Assembly: GCA_017881915.1 (NCBI GenBank)
Contig: JADGQK010000014.1
Span: forward strand, 1-47,666
Reading direction: 5' to 3'
Length of the DNA stretch: 47,666 nucleotides
Source: Chloroflexota bacterium
GTDB lineage: Bacteria; Chloroflexota; Limnocylindria; Limnocylindrales; CSP1-4
Below, piece by piece: positions 38,086-47,666 of this stretch. Both the position numbers and the translations under genes were made by a program. The notes under the pieces are model-generated. The model was given only the letters and a program-made list of their open reading frames with translations, did no database searches and was not told the DNA's origin. Numbering within the stretch: position 1 is the stretch's first letter; each line of letters starts with the position of its first letter.

Positions 38086-39633
38086 TTAGTGGCGGAAGTG
38101 GCGACGGCCGGTAAAGACCATCGCGAGGTGGTGGCGGTCGGCGACCTCGATCGCCATCTCGTCGCGAATCGAGCCGCCGGGCTGGATGATCGCACTGATC
38201 CCCGAGTTTGCCGCCAGGGCGATGCCGTCAGGGAACGGGAAGTAGGCATCGCTGGCCATGACCGCCATCCGGGCCCGGTCGCCGGCTCGACGGATGGCAA
38301 TCTCGACCGAGACCTGGCGGCTGGCCTGGGCTGCGCCGATCCCAACCGTCGCCGCGCCCCGGGCGAGGACGATCGCGTTCGAGCGGACGTGGCGGACCGT
38401 CCGCCAGGCGAACAGCAGGTCGGTCAGCTCCTCGAGCGTCGGTCGCCGCCGGGTGACCACCTGGAGCTGCTTCTTGTCGAGCTCGAGCGAATCCTGGCTC
38501 TCCACGAGCAAACCGCCGCTGACCCGCTTGAAGTCGAGGTTGGCGATGCCGTAGTCGCGCAGGCCTTCGGTCGGATCGGGCGGAACCGCGAGCAGCTCCA
38601 GGCCCGTCTTCTGGCGGAGGATCCCCAGGGCCGACTCGGAGAAGCCGGGCGCGACCACCGCTTCGTACGAGTTCGCGGCGATCTCCCGGGCGGTCGCCCC
38701 ATCGAGCTCGCGGTTCACCCCCACGATGCCGCCGAAGGCCGCCACGGGGTCTGTCTCGAGGGCGTGCCGATAGGCTTCGACAAGCTCGTCGTGGGAGGCC
38801 ATCCCAACCGGGTCGGTGTGCTTGACGATGGCCACCGTGGGCGCGGTGAAGTCCTTGGCGATCCGGTAGGCCGCGTCGAGGTCGAGGATGTTGTTGAAGC
38901 TGGGCTGGCCGCCCTGGAGCTGGCGGGCGTCGGCGAGCGAGCCGCTCCGGTGGGTCGTCTCCCGGTAGAAGGCTGCCCGCTGGTGGGGATTCTCACCGTA
39001 GCGCAGGTCCTCGACCTTCTCGAGGACCATCGCCAGGCGGCTCGGGAACTGGGTCCCGGAGACCTGGTCGATGTAGGCGGCAATCTCGGCGTGATAGGCC
39101 GCCACGATCCCGAAGGCCTCGGCGGCCAGCTGCTGGCGCAGCTCGCCGGAGAGCGAGCCGAGCTCGCGCAGCTCGCGGGCGACCCGGCCGTAGTGAGTTG
39201 GGTTGGCGATCGCGGCAACGGCGGCGTAATTGCGCGCCGCAGCCCCCAGCAGCGCCACGCCTCCGACATCGATCAGCTCGATCACGTCGGCCAGGGCTAC
39301 CTGCCGGGCGCCGACCTGGGGTGCGAAGGGCTTGATGTTGACGACCACGATGTCGATCGCGCCGATGCCCTGGGCGGCCAGCTCCTCGAGCTGGGCCGGG
39401 TCGTCGCGGCGGGCCAGGATGCCCGCGTAGATCGCGGGGTGGAACGTCTTGACCTGGCCGCCCACGAGCGGCGGGACGTTCGTCAGATCGGAGACCGGGC
39501 CGACCTCGATGCCATCCTCAGCCAGGTGGTCGCGCGTGCCGTCGGTGGCGTAGATCTCGACGCCGAGGGACTGCAGCTCTCGCGCGAATGTGCTGATGCC
39601 ATCGCGGCTCGCCACCGAGAGCAAGGCTCGCAC
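38086..39633 (-). CDS. purH: Bifunctional AICAR transformylase / IMP cyclohydrolase
   Basis: 515 residues, normal length, performing the last two steps of purine synthesis. The N-terminal MGS-like IMP cyclohydrolase domain (1-195) starts RALLSVASRDGISTFARELQ and has VKTFHPAIYAGILARRDD. The C-terminal transformylase has YGENPHQRAAFYRET, KHTDPVGMASH (Lys-His pair kept), AFGGIVGVNRELDG, and ends with YFPFPDGIALAANSGI, then IIQPGGSIRDE and FTGRRHFRH. Bacterial enzymes often have KHxNPCG; the variant here is within the family's range. The start GTG at 39633 is preceded by GGAGGGAGG. A TATACT -10 lies about 120 bases upstream. Confidence 0.97.
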   Translation of the reverse strand: MRALLSVASRDGISTFARELQSLGVEIYATDGTRDHLAEDGIEVGPVSDLTNVPPLVGGQVKTFHPAIYAGILARRDDPAQLEELAAQGIGAIDIVVVNIKPFAPQVGARQVALADVIELIDVGGVALLGAAARNYAAVAAIANPTHYGRVARELRELGSLSGELRQQLAAEAFGIVAAYHAEIAAYIDQVSGTQFPSRLAMVLEKVEDLRYGENPHQRAAFYRETTHRSGSLADARQLQGGQPSFNNILDLDAAYRIAKDFTAPTVAIVKHTDPVGMASHDELVEAYRHALETDPVAAFGGIVGVNRELDGATAREIAANSYEAVVAPGFSESALGILRQKTGLELLAVPPDPTEGLRDYGIANLDFKRVSGGLLVESQDSLELDKKQLQVVTRRRPTLEELTDLLFAWRTVRHVRSNAIVLARGAATVGIGAAQASRQVSVEIAIRRAGDRARMAVMASDAYFPFPDGIALAANSGISAIIQPGGSIRDEMAIEVADRHHLAMVFTGRRHFRH

Positions 39634-39750
39634 CCGGGCTTCCTCCCTCCAGCGTTCGCCGTCCTCGCGGGCAGCCCCGATCCGCGACCCGCCGGGCGCT
39701 TCCTGGGCGCGTCCGGTTCGATCGTGGGCGGGCGGCGCCGCATCTGCGGC

Positions 39751-39780
39751 CGAGTATAGCGTCCCGGCGTGGCATACTCG
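39751..39780. promoter_or_regulatory. Divergent promoter region with symmetric -10 hexamers
   Basis: CGAGTAT (39751-39757) and ATACTCG (39774-39780) form a 7-bp inverted repeat with a 16-base spacer. On the minus strand it contains TATACT (39758-39753), a good -10 for purH; on the plus strand CATACT (39773-39778), a -10 for the small membrane protein. The two promoters overlap in space, so the genes may be co-regulated. Confidence 0.5.
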
Positions 39781-39829
39781 GAAGCCTCGCCCGGCCTCGA
39801 GCCGCCGTCTGACAGGGAGAATCGACCCG

Positions 39830-40297
39830 GTGACGCTCCTCCCCTGGGAATACCTGTTCCAGTCCTTCAGTGCCGCGCACTTCCATGACCTGTTCTATCC
39901 CATCGCCCTGGGCTCGCTGGTCATGCTCGTCGCGCTGTGCGTGCTCTATGCGGTCCGGACGCGGCAGCTTCGCCACCATGCCCCGTACCTCGACCTGTGG
40001 GAGTGGCTGCTGTGGACGGGGATCATCGCCTTCGGCCTGCTCCTGATCTTCAGTGTCTTCGTGTGGGACTTCCTGTTCGTCCTGGCCACGGTCGTGACGG
40101 CCTGTGCTGTGTTCATCTGGATCCGGTTCGTGCGTTTTCCGCCGATCCTGGCGGGCTACGAGCAGAAGCTCGCCCGGCAGCGCTATCTCAGCCGGCAGAA
40201 ATACGCCCACCCCGAGGCGACGATCCGGGCGAAGACAAGCCGGCCCGCCCGGACGGCCCGGGCGGCACCGACCAAGCGGACGCGCAAGCGCCGCTAG
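39830..40297 (+). CDS. Small membrane protein of unknown function
   Basis: 155 residues. Two or three hydrophobic helices: FYPIALGSLVMLVALCVLYAV (about 22-42, quoted only in part), and a long hydrophobic stretch from LWEWLLWTGIIAFGLLLIF to TACAVFIWIRFVRFPP (about 58-106) that would span twice. A cytosolic tail of 45 residues is very basic (SRPARTARAAPTKRTRKRR). GTG at 39830 follows GGGAGA by nine bases. No family is recognised. It is divergent from purH and lies 27 bases before a cupin gene. The basic tail could bind nucleic acid or anionic lipid, but there is no direct evidence. Confidence 0.8.
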   Translation: MTLLPWEYLFQSFSAAHFHDLFYPIALGSLVMLVALCVLYAVRTRQLRHHAPYLDLWEWLLWTGIIAFGLLLIFSVFVWDFLFVLATVVTACAVFIWIRFVRFPPILAGYEQKLARQRYLSRQKYAHPEATIRAKTSRPARTARAAPTKRTRKRR

Positions 40298-40324
40298 CCG
40301 TCGAGCCGCCGAGCCCGCGGACCC

Positions 40325-40780
40325 GTGGAGATTCGACGATTCGGGATCGGCCAGCGCCGGCCTGACGGACCGGCCGGGACCCATAACGTCCAGGCTGCCC
40401 TGATCGACTCGGGCCCGCGTGGCCTGATCGCCGAGCTTGCCCTCGGCCGCCACGCGACGATCGAGCTGCACTCCAATCCGAACACGACCTGGTTTGTAGT
40501 GATCGAGGGTGGTGGCTTCGTGACCGTAGGCCAGGACCGCGCCCGGGTCTTCGCCGGCGAAGCGGTCCTGTGGCCGGCCGACGTGCCCCACGGCGCCACT
40601 ACCGACCTGTCCGAAATGCGCGCGATCGTGATTGAGTTCCCGGCGGTCGGCTTGGGCCCGGACCCCGGGACCGAGATTCTGGCTGGGCGAGCCCGCGAGA
40701 TCGACGCCGGACCGGCCGACGGCCGGCTCGTTGATGAGCGCCCGGCCGCGTACGACCCACGTCACGGGGAGCCGCGCTAG
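40325..40780 (+). CDS. Single-domain cupin protein
   Basis: 151 residues with one cupin barrel (about 25-105). The first motif is degenerate around LGRHATIELHSNPNTTWFVV and IEGGGFVTVGQ, and the second reads FAGEAVLWPADVPHGATTD. His residues in both motifs could bind one metal ion, but the glutamate of motif 1 is not clear. Such proteins serve as small isomerases, dioxygenases or sugar-nucleotide modifiers; substrate unknown. The GTG start at 40325 has no good ribosome site; translation may follow from the membrane protein gene 27 bases upstream. The last 40 residues, after FPAVGLGPDPG, are likely a flexible tail. Confidence 0.78.
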   Translation: MEIRRFGIGQRRPDGPAGTHNVQAALIDSGPRGLIAELALGRHATIELHSNPNTTWFVVIEGGGFVTVGQDRARVFAGEAVLWPADVPHGATTDLSEMRAIVIEFPAVGLGPDPGTEILAGRAREIDAGPADGRLVDERPAAYDPRHGEPR

Positions 40781-41079
40781 GCAGGCGTGCCGTGATCGAG
40801 CCCTGCGGAGCGTGCGCACAGAACATCAATCCGCTCGTTTCGGGCTGGAAACAGCGCCATTCGGGTCGATCGAGCTCGTGCGGCTGGTCCAGCGACGGAG
40901 ATCTGTCCCGGCGCACGCTCAGCTCGGGATGAAGTTCGTGGCCGGTCGTTCGAGCCCGTCCGATCTGGGCCGGGAATGGACCGTTTGATGTTCTGGGTGC
41001 ACATCCCGGTCAGGAGACGGCGCGCCGAACCCGCGCCGAACCCGACCACGCTCAGCCGACTCGAGGTAGAAGACGGCCG
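40781..41079. other. Convergent intergenic gap
   Basis: About 300 bases between the cupin gene and the Nudix gene, which converge. No supported gene. A perfect 11-base tandem repeat, GCGCCGAACCC, occurs at 41022-41032 and 41033-41043. The short frames (for example 40976-41173 plus) lack ribosome sites. No strong terminator hairpin with a T-run is seen. Confidence 0.6.
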
Positions 41080-41774
41080 TTACGCCTCGGCCCCCAGCGC
41101 CGCAATGACCGCGCCGAGCTGGCCGAGGATCCGGGCAGTCGCGCCCCACACGTGGAGGTCGTCGACCCGGTAGCCGCCATAGCGGAGCGGCCAGTCGCGA
41201 ACGGTCCGCTCGACGATCTCAATTGGCGCACCGGGCAGGAAGGCCGCCAGGGGCGCCTCCAGGATCCGGGCGACCTCGATGGACGAGGCGTGGAGGACGG
41301 GCGACCGCCGGGCGACCGCCACGATCGGGGTGATGCTGAAGCGGCTGACCGGAATCCGCAGGGCGTCGAGCCGGCCGACGAGGTCAACGCCCGCGGCTGC
41401 CGGGTCGAGGCCGATCTCCTCGACGGCCTCGCGCAGGGCGGTCGCCTCGAGGTCGGCGTCGCCCGGCTCCACCTTGCCGCCGGGGAACGAGACCTCGCCG
41501 CTGTGGACCCCGTCGTAGGTGGCTCGTTCGGTCAGGATCACGACGGCCGACCCATCCCGACGCTGCGCCACCAGGACGAGGACCGCCGCCGGCCGATCGC
41601 CCGCGATTCCATCCCCGGCCGGGCCGTCGGACCGCAGATCGGGCCGGAAGCGGCCGTCGGTCAGGACCGGCATGAGGGCCGCCGGCCCAGGCGGCAACCG
41701 CCCGCCAGCGCCATCCGGCGAGGCCAGGCGATCAGGCAGCCGGGCAAGTCGAACGGCCGCCTCCTCGAACCGCA

Positions 41775-41775
<1 letters not shown>
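41080..41775 (-). CDS. Nudix hydrolase, CoA diphosphatase (NudL/YeaB) type
   Basis: 231 residues. The Nudix box is present: VSFPGGKVEPGDADLEAT followed by ALREAVEEIGLDP, with Asp in place of the first box Glu as in CoA-type enzymes, and the SGEVSFPGG lead-in typical of the CoA pyrophosphatase subfamily. These split CoA or its derivatives into phosphopantetheine and 3',5'-ADP. An N-terminal extension of about 60 residues (MRFEEAAVRLARLPDRL on) is usual for the subfamily. ATG at 41775 overlaps the clpB stop (ATGA). Its presence after a chaperone operon suggests a house-cleaning role. Stop is TAA. Confidence 0.9.
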
Positions 41776-44546
<2,771 letters not shown>

Positions 44547-44558
44547 CGGTGGTACTCG

Positions 44559-45653
44559 CTACGAGGTCGGCGCCCGCGGATCGGGCTGGTCGATGAGGTC
44601 AAGGAAGGCGATCGAGGCGGTTCGCGCCTCGTCACCCAGATTGGTCGGGAGAATCACCCGGACGGTGACCAGCAGGTCGCCGTGCGGCTGGACTCCCTCC
44701 TTGGGCTTGAGACGGGGCATGCCCTGGCCGGTCAGGCGGAACGTCCGCCCGTTCTGGGTGCCGGCCGGGATCTTCAGGAGCACCTTGCCCTTGAGCGTGC
44801 CGACCGGGACCTCGGCACCCAGGAGCGCCTCACGCAGGGTGATCGGCAGCTCGCGGCTCAGGTCGGCGCCCTTGCGGCTGAACGTCCGGTGGGGCCGCAC
44901 ACGGGTGACCAGGTCGAGGTCGCCGCCGTCCGCGCCCTTGCCTCGCAGGCGGATCCGGCTGCCCGTCTCCACGCCTCGGGGGACGGCCACCTCGAGGCGC
45001 TTGCCGTCGAGCTCGAGCAGCCTGCTCGTGCCGTGAAAGGCTTCCTCCAGGCCGACTTCGACGTCGGCCTGGCTGGTGACCCGTCCGTGGGCCGAGGTGG
45101 TCCGACCGGCCGCCGGACCCGGGCCGCTCCCGCCGGCCAGGTTCAGGCCGGCCAGGACATCCTCGAAGCTGGCCCCGCCGACCGGCCGCGAGCCACGGCC
45201 CCCACTCGCCGATGAGTTCTCTGCCGGTCCGGCGGCCGCCCCGAAGAAGGTCCGGAAGAAGTCGCTGAAGCCGCCGGCATCGCCGCCACCCCGGAACTCG
45301 TAACGGACGCCGCCGGTCCCGGCCGAGCCGCCGAACCCGGCGAACGGACCGCCCGGCCCGAACGGATCCCCGGCCGTGCTGGAGCGCCCGCTCGAGGCGC
45401 CGGGCCGGCCTGCCCCGGCCTTCGAAAGGGCCTCCCAGTTCGCGCCGAGGAGGTCGTATTTCGAGCGTTTCTGGGGATCGGAGAGGACCTCGTTGGCCTC
45501 GTTGATCTCCTTGAACTTCGACTCTGCGGATCGGTCGCCGGGCTTGATGTCCGGGTGGTGCTGGCGGGCCAGCTTGCGGAAGGCACGCTTGATCTCCGCC
45601 GGGGAGGCGTCACGCTTGATCCCGAGCGTCGCGTAGTAATCGCGATAGTCCAT
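44559..45653 (-). CDS. DnaJ-like co-chaperone (CbpA type, no zinc finger)
   Basis: 364 residues. The J-domain (4-70) has YATLGIKRDASPAEIKRAFR and His33-Pro34-Asp35. A long Gly/Phe-rich linker (about 75-160) includes GDPFGPGGPFAGFGGSAGTG. The C-terminal substrate-binding domain has VEVGLEEAFHGTSRLLELDG, VPRGVETGSRIRLRGKG and LLKIPAGTQNGRTFRLTGQG. The CxxCxGxG zinc repeats of classical DnaJ are absent, as in CbpA. It stimulates DnaK and feeds clients to ClpB. ATG at 45653 is used; a TTG immediately before it is possible. GGAGG is nine bases upstream of the ATG. It lies 68 bases after lon. Confidence 0.94.
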   Translation of the reverse strand: MDYRDYYATLGIKRDASPAEIKRAFRKLARQHHPDIKPGDRSAESKFKEINEANEVLSDPQKRSKYDLLGANWEALSKAGAGRPGASSGRSSTAGDPFGPGGPFAGFGGSAGTGGVRYEFRGGGDAGGFSDFFRTFFGAAAGPAENSSASGGRGSRPVGGASFEDVLAGLNLAGGSGPGPAAGRTTSAHGRVTSQADVEVGLEEAFHGTSRLLELDGKRLEVAVPRGVETGSRIRLRGKGADGGDLDLVTRVRPHRTFSRKGADLSRELPITLREALLGAEVPVGTLKGKVLLKIPAGTQNGRTFRLTGQGMPRLKPKEGVQPHGDLLVTVRVILPTNLGDEARTASIAFLDLIDQPDPRAPTS

Positions 45654-45721
45654 CAATCAGGTCCTCCGGGCTGATCACCCGCCACCTGGCGCGGTCGGCC
45701 GACGGTTTGCCGGCCGCCTGG

Positions 45722-47666
45722 TCAGCCCGCGGCTCGACCCGGCGCCGCCCGGCCGGTCGCTGCCCGGTCCAGTCTGGCGCGGGTACGGGCGGCTCGTTGG
45801 ACCGCCCGTTGGACCGCGACCGGTGGCTGGTCCGTCGGCGGGAACGTGGGCCGGACCGCCGGCCCGCCCCCGCTCGCCGCGTCCCGCTCGGGCAACGGCG
45901 CCGGGCGTGGAGCCAGGGGCCGGGGCGAGCGCCGGAGCGCGTTCTCCAGTACCTGGCTCATCGAGTCAACCATGACCAGCTTGATCTGCTTGCGGATCTC
46001 CTCGGGGATATCGCGCAGGTCACGCTCGTTCTTCCGGGGCAGGATCACGATCCCGGCGCCGGACAGGTGAGCGGCGAGGATCTTGCTCTTCAGGCCGCCG
46101 ATCGGAAGGACCCGACCGCGGAGGGTGATCTCCCCGGTCATCGCCACGTCCTTGCGAACGGGAATCCCGGTCAGCGCGCTGACCATGGCCGTGGCCATCG
46201 TCACCCCGGCCGACGGGCCGTCCTTGGGAATGCCTCCGGCCGGCACGTGGATGTGGAGGGTGTTGCGCTCGAAGATCTCGCGTTCGATCCCCAGTGAGGC
46301 CGCGTTGGCCCGGATCCACGACAGGGCAGCTCGGGCGGACTCGCGCATCACTTCACCGAGCTGTCCGGTGAGGATGAAGTCCTCCTTGCCCTCCATCTTG
46401 GTGACCTCGACGGCGACGATGTCGCCGCCGGCTTCGGTCACGACCAGGCCCGTCGCGGCCCCGGTCTGATCCTCGGCCTCGAGCTCACCGTATTCCCAGC
46501 GCGGCGGTCCGAGGTACTCCTCGAGCTTCCTGACATCGACGACCGTCTTGCGCTTGCGGCCCTCGGCGACACTGCGGGCCACCTTGCGCATCACGTTGGC
46601 GATCTCGCGCTCGAGGTTCCGGACGCCGGCTTCCTTGGTGTATGCCTGGACCAGGCGGACCATCGCCTCGGGCGTGATCTCGATCCGCTTCATGTTCAGG
46701 CCGTGGTTCTGCATCTGCTTGGGGACGAGGAAGCGCCGGCCGATCTCGATCTTCTCCTGCTGGGTGTAACCGGGCAGCTGGATGATTTCCATCCGGTCGC
46801 GCAGGGCGGCCGGGATCGGGTCGGCCAGGTTGCCTGTCGCGATGAACAGGACCTTGCTCAGATCGAAGGGCACCTCCAGGTAGTTGTCCTGGAACGTGTT
46901 GTTCTGCTCCGGGTCGAGGACCTCGAGCAGGGCCGAGCTCGGGTCGCCCCGGAAGTCCATGCCGATCTTGTCGATCTCGTCGAGCATGAACACCGGGTTG
47001 TTCGTGCCGGCCGTCTTGATGTTCTGGATCACCCGGCCGGGCAGGGCCCCGATGTAGGTTCGGCGATGGCCGCGGATCTCCGCTTCGTCGTGGATTCCAC
47101 CGAGGCTCATCCGCACGAACTTGCGGCCCATTGCCCGGGCCACGCTCTTGCCCAGCGAGGTCTTGCCCACGCCGGGGGGTCCCACCAGGGCCAAAATGGG
47201 CGAGCGGATCGTGTCGGCCAGGACGCGCACCGCGAGGTACTCGAGGATCCGTTCCTTGACCTTCTCCAGGCCGTAGTGGTCCTCCTCGAGGATCCGGGCG
47301 GCTTCGCGGATGTCGAGCTGATCCTTGGTCGAGACGTTCCAGGGCAGGCCGACCAGCCAGTCGACGTACGTCCTGATCACGCCGACCTCGGGCGAGGCGG
47401 ACGGGATCCGGCTCATCCGGTCGACTTCCTTGATCGCGCGCGCCTTGATCTCATCGGGCATGCCTGCCCCTTCGACCTTGTCGCGCAGCTCGTTGATCTC
47501 GGCCTGCTGCGGATCGTCTTCGCCCAGCTCGCGCTGGATTGCCTTGAGCTGCTCGCGCAGGATGTATTCGCGCTGGGTCTTGTCCATCTCGGACTTGACC
47601 TCGGACTGGATCCGACCCTTGAGCTCGAGGATCTCGACCTGGCGGGCGAGGAAGTTGCTGACGAGC
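45722..47666 (-). CDS. lon: ATP-dependent protease Lon, N-terminal part beyond the window
   Basis: The last 647 codons of lon; the frame continues to the window edge (the residues before Met at 47587 read SNFLARQVEILELKGRIQSE), so the start and the N-terminal substrate domain are outside. Present are the helical region MDKTQREYILREQLKAIQRE, Walker A GPPGVGKTSLGKSVARAMG, Walker B VFMLDEIDKIG, and the protease domain with KDGPSAGVTMATAMVSAL (catalytic Ser) and GGLKSKILAAHLSGAG (catalytic Lys). It degrades damaged and regulatory proteins. The C-terminus has an unusual 80-residue Pro/Arg/Ala-rich tail beyond the normal end at VLENAL. Upstream of dnaJ and clpB on the same strand, suggesting a shared stress response. 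Confidence 0.97.
   Translation of the reverse strand, partial: LVSNFLARQVEILELKGRIQSEVKSEMDKTQREYILREQLKAIQRELGEDDPQQAEINELRDKVEGAGMPDEIKARAIKEVDRMSRIPSASPEVGVIRTYVDWLVGLPWNVSTKDQLDIREAARILEEDHYGLEKVKERILEYLAVRVLADTIRSPILALVGPPGVGKTSLGKSVARAMGRKFVRMSLGGIHDEAEIRGHRRTYIGALPGRVIQNIKTAGTNNPVFMLDEIDKIGMDFRGDPSSALLEVLDPEQNNTFQDNYLEVPFDLSKVLFIATGNLADPIPAALRDRMEIIQLPGYTQQEKIEIGRRFLVPKQMQNHGLNMKRIEITPEAMVRLVQAYTKEAGVRNLEREIANVMRKVARSVAEGRKRKTVVDVRKLEEYLGPPRWEYGELEAEDQTGAATGLVVTEAGGDIVAVEVTKMEGKEDFILTGQLGEVMRESARAALSWIRANAASLGIEREIFERNTLHIHVPAGGIPKDGPSAGVTMATAMVSALTGIPVRKDVAMTGEITLRGRVLPIGGLKSKILAAHLSGAGIVILPRKNERDLRDIPEEIRKQIKLVMVDSMSQVLENALRRSPRPLAPRPAPLPERDAASGGGPAVRPTFPPTDQPPVAVQRAVQRAARTRARLDRAATGRAAPGRAAG

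Noticed and set aside
41022-41043. 11-base tandem repeat GCGCCGAACCC
   Set aside because: Only two copies in a gap between convergent genes; too little to call a functional element.

Overview
The window is high-GC DNA (G or C at most third codon positions) packed with short polycistronic runs in which successive genes overlap by 1-4 bases (ATGA, GTGA or TGATG junctions). Several start codons appear leaderless, with a -10-like hexamer 6-9 bases upstream and no Shine-Dalgarno (SD) sequence. The gene mix is actinobacterial-like phosphatidylinositol synthesis beside a full-length nuo cluster, a sortase-like protein, Ser/Pro-rich exported proteins and Ycf48-like propellers. Together these suggest an uncultured-type Chloroflexota (Limnocylindria-like) bacterium. 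That assignment is inference; no rRNA or universal single-copy marker is present.

Layout. (1) 40-5304: a giant polytopic double glycosyltransferase (GT-C unit plus protein O-mannosyltransferase unit with an inserted propeller). (2) 5312-11747, minus strand: a seven-gene inositol-phospholipid/mannoside operon running ArsR regulator, CDP-alcohol phosphatidyltransferase, myo-inositol-1-phosphate synthase, two LpxL/PatA-like acyltransferases, a PHP phosphoesterase and a PimA-like mannosyltransferase. It has a good sigma70-type promoter and a palindrome near the transcription start. (3) 11748-12823: mostly non-coding, with hairpins and one small gene. (4) 12824-18377: ECF sigma factor plus a membrane propeller/anti-sigma candidate, a DHA2 MFS exporter, a sortase-fold protein lacking the expected Cys, a Ser/Pro-rich exported protein and trehalose-phosphatase OtsB. 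(5) 18930-33746, minus strand: a respiratory complex I operon in the order nuoA-B-C-D-H-(I/E)-F-(NuoG/GltD/I)-J-K-L-M-N. (6) 34104-36358, minus strand: a MidA/NDUFAF7-like complex I assembly methyltransferase coupled to an uncharacterised protein. (7) folK, glpX, purH, a small membrane protein and a cupin (36428-40780). (8) 41080-47666, minus strand: lon (cut by the window end), dnaJ/cbpA, clpB and a CoA-type Nudix hydrolase, a protein quality-control group.

The most unusual content is the electron-input module of complex I. The membrane arm (H, J, K, L, M, N) and the quinone-site subunits (A, B, C, D) look orthodox. No ordinary NuoE, NuoG or NuoI is present. Instead there is a small protein joining a half NuoI to a NuoE-like fold without its cluster cysteines, a NuoF-like protein lacking one N3 cysteine and with altered FMN/NADH motifs, and an 871-residue protein joining a NuoG-type N-terminus, a GltD-like FAD/NAD(P)H unit, NuoG-like ferredoxin clusters and a C-terminus resembling the missing half of NuoI. 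This suggests a rewired complex I that may take electrons from NAD(P)H at FAD.

A second point of interest is the inositol-lipid operon, where the PHP phosphoesterase is a candidate for phosphatidylinositol-phosphate phosphatase. No CRISPR array, insertion sequence, tRNA or rRNA gene was recognised.
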